A stretch of 9,356 nt of DNA from Promethearchaeota archaeon (GTDB taxonomy: Archaea > Asgardarchaeota > Lokiarchaeia > Sigynarchaeales > SOKP01): assembly GCA_016839905.1 (NCBI GenBank), contig JAEOTJ010000289.1, positions 1-9,356 on the forward strand, read 5' to 3'. The notes below the pieces were generated by a model that worked only from the letters and a program-made list of their open reading frames with translations, ran no database searches and was not told the DNA's origin. Each line of letters begins with the position of its first letter. Position 1 is the first letter of the stretch. The position numbers and the translations under genes are program-made. Shown one piece after another: positions 7,697-9,356 of the stretch.

Positions 7697-7792
7697 TTTA
7701 CAATGCTCTTTTAGATTTTGTATCTATCTTTCAAGATCTCCTTGCTTTTTTTGTTTATGGGAAGAAACTCTGGCATAAATTGTATATTTATC
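7697..7792 (-). pseudogene. tnpA: Remnant of IS607 TnpA serine-recombinase catalytic domain
   Basis: Directly after the TGA that ends the 71-residue helix-turn-helix frame, the same frame continues DKYTIYARVSSHKQKKQGDLER, then TAG, then IQNLKEHCK, then TGA. YARVSS holds the nucleophilic serine of serine recombinases, and GDLERQIxxLKEHC is the typical following IS607 text, so the TAG very likely replaced a CAG glutamine codon by one base change. Most of the roughly 140-residue catalytic domain is missing: only about 175 AT-rich bases separate this remnant from tnpB. The recombinase is therefore inactive through at least three stops and a deletion. Confidence 0.85.
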
Positions 7793-8008
7793 TCATATAT
7801 TTATCTTTAATTCAGAGTCCTCTTGCCCAGCCATCTTCCCTTCAAGAATTCGCTTTAATTCAGATATAGGAAATCTTTTATGCCCTCCAAGAGCCCTTAC
7901 ACAACGGATCTTCTCGACAGAGTCCCAACGCCTGAGCGTTTTTATGCACACTCCGAGGAGCATTGCCGCAACTCCAATTGAATACATTGGAATATAATAT
8001 AAAGCCAA
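7793..8008 (-). CDS. tnpA: MerR-type DNA-binding fragment of IS607 TnpA
   Basis: This open frame of 71 residues is the N-terminal DNA-binding domain of an IS607 transposase (intact length about 200). MYSIGVAAMLLGVCIKTLRRWD (8-29) is the MerR-like helix-turn-helix, and IRCVRALGGHKRFPISELKRIL (34-55) the wing and following helix, including the diagnostic GGHKRF. The usual start is M8 (base 7987); M1 at 8008 adds seven residues. The frame ends at TGA 7793-7795, after which recombinase sequence continues in the same frame. If translated, the fragment could still bind the element ends and act as a repressor, but that is speculation. Its GC content, about 45%, matches the RuvC part of tnpB rather than the AT-rich DNA between them. 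Confidence 0.8.
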   Translation of the reverse strand: MALYYIPMYSIGVAAMLLGVCIKTLRRWDSVEKIRCVRALGGHKRFPISELKRILEGKMAGQEDSELKINI

Positions 8009-8011
8009 AAA

Positions 8012-8028
8012 TTTAAAAATTTATAAAA
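8012..8028 (-). promoter_or_regulatory. Possible TATA box for tnpA
   Basis: On the - strand TTTTATAAATTTTTAAAT precedes ATG 8008 and ATG 7987. From here transcription would start close to or just before the second ATG. The stretch is so AT-rich that the exact box is unclear. Confidence 0.35.
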
Positions 8029-8044
8029 TCTATATGTTATAAAT

Positions 8045-8055
8045 GCTTAAATAAT
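8045..8055 (+). promoter_or_regulatory. Possible TATA box reading toward the polyferredoxin
   Basis: GCTTAAATAAT is a fair archaeal TATA box about 30 bases before ATG 8085, which opens MIHTISVD and then meets TAA. One extra T near 8108 would fuse this start in frame to the polyferredoxin. The box could serve a native promoter divergent from tnpA, or an outward promoter in the element's left end. Confidence 0.35.
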
Positions 8056-8107
8056 GTCCAGATTTTTACCGATTTTAAGCAGCTATGATCCACACTATAT
8101 CGGTTGA

Positions 8108-9175
8108 TTAAAAATATCAAAAAGTACTTCTGAAAAAGAAAAAAAAGAGGATTTAATTGTTAAAGAATTAGAGACTGGCTCAGATCAGTTCACTCTTAGT
8201 TGGAAATATAAGAATGTTGATAAAAAACTTACTTATGACATTAAAAAATGCATTGGTTGTAGTTTATGTAAGTTAGTTTGTCCAGTTGATGCTATTGAGC
8301 TTGGTCCTATATCCGATATTGCTCAAAACATTTTAGATGATAGTAATCCCAAGATTTTAATTGACCATGAAAAGTGTTGTTATTGCATGTTATGTGCGAT
8401 TGTTTGCCCTAACGACGCGTTCCACGAATTTATTGAACCTGAAGGGCAAATCAACTTGGAAGAATATCCCTCTATCGGTAAATTTTATAAAATAGATATG
8501 GATAAATGCAATGAAGACAAGAATAACGAAATATGCCAATTATGTTTAAAGGTACGAGATAGGAATAATGTAAGAGACTATTATAAACTACAAAAAGAAT
8601 GTCCAACTCAATGTTTTCATATTGATTCCCCTATTGAAGGGGGAGTAATTATAAAAAAGAACATGCTCTATAAATGCGATCCACAAGGATGTAAAGCGTG
8701 CGTTGTATTTTGCCCAACTGAGTCGTTTTTCATACCCGAAAGTGCTGAAGATGTTAAAAAATACGGAAAGATTGCTTGCAATGAGGATGATTGTTTTTAC
8801 TGTGGCGCTTGTGTCAATAGTTGTCCTGATGATTTAATTATTGTGGAGCGGAAAAATCTTGAAATATTTAATCCTAAAAAAGAAGGCCAATTTCCTTGGA
8901 TTAAAGGTTGGATAAAAAGTCTGAAAGAAATCTTGAGAAAAAGATTAATCTCGGGAAAAGAGCCCATCAATATTCCAATTATTGAAGAGGAAATAAAGAA
9001 AGTAAAGGAGAAAATCGAAGAAGAGATTCCTCAATTATCCAAGGAGGATAGAGAAAAATTACAGGAATTAAATGAGAAAATTCAAGAATTCTTAAAATCG
9101 AAAAAAATTCGATATTGGATAAAGGATGGTAAGTCTAAGAAAGTTTCTTCCGAATTAAAAAAGTTGTTTAATTAG
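8108..9175 (+). CDS. FwdF-like polyferredoxin, start codon lost or displaced
   Basis: This is a multi-cluster iron-sulfur electron carrier. The frame opens at 8108 after TGA and has no ATG, GTG or TTG before 8387, yet coding similarity clearly precedes 8387. Cluster motifs are CIGCSLCKLVCP (8249-8284), CCYCMLCAIVCP (8375-8410), a spread third set ICQLC...ECPTQC, CDPQGCKACVVFCP (8675-8716) and CNEDDCFYCGACVNSCP (8777-8827). AIELGPISDIA between the first two recalls FwdF, the polyferredoxin of formylmethanofuran dehydrogenase, which acts in the methyl branch of the archaeal Wood-Ljungdahl pathway; no other fwd gene is in the window. The last 75 residues are highly charged and helical. Starting at 8387 would remove cluster 1 and half of cluster 2. 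The gene is either split by the element or frameshifted at its start. A soluble cytosolic location is likely. Confidence 0.75.
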   Translation, partial: LKISKSTSEKEKKEDLIVKELETGSDQFTLSWKYKNVDKKLTYDIKKCIGCSLCKLVCPVDAIELGPISDIAQNILDDSNPKILIDHEKCCYCMLCAIVCPNDAFHEFIEPEGQINLEEYPSIGKFYKIDMDKCNEDKNNEICQLCLKVRDRNNVRDYYKLQKECPTQCFHIDSPIEGGVIIKKNMLYKCDPQGCKACVVFCPTESFFIPESAEDVKKYGKIACNEDDCFYCGACVNSCPDDLIIVERKNLEIFNPKKEGQFPWIKGWIKSLKEILRKRLISGKEPINIPIIEEEIKKVKEKIEEEIPQLSKEDREKLQELNEKIQEFLKSKKIRYWIKDGKSKKVSSELKKLFN

Positions 9176-9269
9176 ATAAGGAATGGGGAGTTTTTTATAA
9201 AACTATTATTACAAAATTCTTTTTAACTTCTTGACTTTACAAGTTATAATGCTTATTTAAGTTTAAACC

Positions 9270-9276
9270 TTTTTTT
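9270..9276 (+). terminator. T-run after the polyferredoxin
   Basis: Seven T follow the polyferredoxin stop by about 95 bases. This is a modest archaeal terminator candidate; the remaining DNA to the window end shows no gene. Confidence 0.35.
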
Positions 9277-9356
9277 GTCGTAACATCTTTAAAAAGAATT
9301 TTAAAAAAATGGATCAAATTCTACTTACACGAAAAAAATTATAAAAAATATTGCTC

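Larger units (their letters stand above)
4439..8105 (-). mobile_element. IS607-like element with broken tnpA and giant tnpB
   Basis: The order LE, tnpA, tnpB, RE on the - strand and a MerR-type helix-turn-helix followed by a serine-recombinase start identify the IS607 family. The transposase is dead by stops and deletion, so movement would need a recombinase supplied in trans. No long terminal inverted repeats or target duplication are seen, as expected for IS607. The right end is placed at the hairpin at 4439-4456 just beyond the tnpB stop. The left end lies between 8009 and about 8105; 8105 follows from the interrupted-gene model. GG doublets, the usual IS607 core, occur at 4436-4440 and 8102-8103, but a simple GG join does not restore an open frame. 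Ends are therefore approximate. Confidence 0.6.

Noticed and set aside
4439..8105. CRISPR array accompanying the Cas12-sized nuclease
   Set aside because: No regularly spaced direct repeats and no cas1/cas2 were seen; the tnpA context marks it as TnpB.
8104..8108. TTGAT, the target-adjacent motif of ISDra2
   Set aside because: It lies on the strand opposite to that required for an element oriented on the - strand, and the element is IS607-like rather than IS200/IS605.
9310..9345. Start of another gene at ATG 9310
   Set aside because: The frame closes with TAA after 11 codons.

Overview
The window is AT-rich and archaeal. It carries an archaeal Cdc48/VAT ATPase with a C-terminal proteasome-docking tail, an alpha-crystallin/Hsp20 protein, a winged-helix regulator, TATA-like boxes and T-run terminators, and a polyferredoxin resembling FwdF of formylmethanofuran dehydrogenase. 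This set fits an Asgard (Lokiarchaeia-like) or other mesophilic archaeon. The lineage is an inference; no rRNA or other phylogenetic marker is present.

Layout. Positions 1-464 hold the 3' part of an Hsp20 gene whose start lies outside the window. Positions 576-2798 encode Cdc48, 2873-3646 an ArsR-type winged-helix protein with a coiled-coil tail, and 3737-4237 a small HExxHxxGxxD metallopeptidase-like protein with a TTG start. All four are on the + strand, and the first two plus the last suggest a protein quality-control neighbourhood. A T-run terminator at 4326-4339 and a strong TATA-like box at 4379-4388 follow.

About 4439 to 8010-8105 is an IS607-like element on the - strand. Its tnpA is broken: a 71-residue MerR-type DNA-binding part (7793-8008) is followed, in the same frame after a TGA, by an unmistakable serine-recombinase start (IYARVSS...GDLER) that is itself cut by TAG and TGA stops. 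Its tnpB is intact and extraordinary. It is 1024 residues long, with four predicted membrane segments at the N-terminus, a large helical middle region, and a C-terminal RuvC nuclease with all catalytic and zinc-binding residues. Base composition changes sharply at about position 5300, where the conserved RuvC part begins. Two small hairpins at the 3' end are candidates for the end of a guide (omega/reRNA) scaffold.

Positions 8108-9175 encode the polyferredoxin. Its frame is open well upstream of the first ATG (8387) and includes two cysteine clusters before or across that ATG, but it has no ATG, GTG or TTG start. Either the element split the gene, leaving a promoter and start at 4379-4438, or a one-base frameshift separates it from an ATG at 8085.

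The most notable candidate for something undescribed is the membrane-anchored, Cas12-sized TnpB, which persists intact beside a dead transposase.
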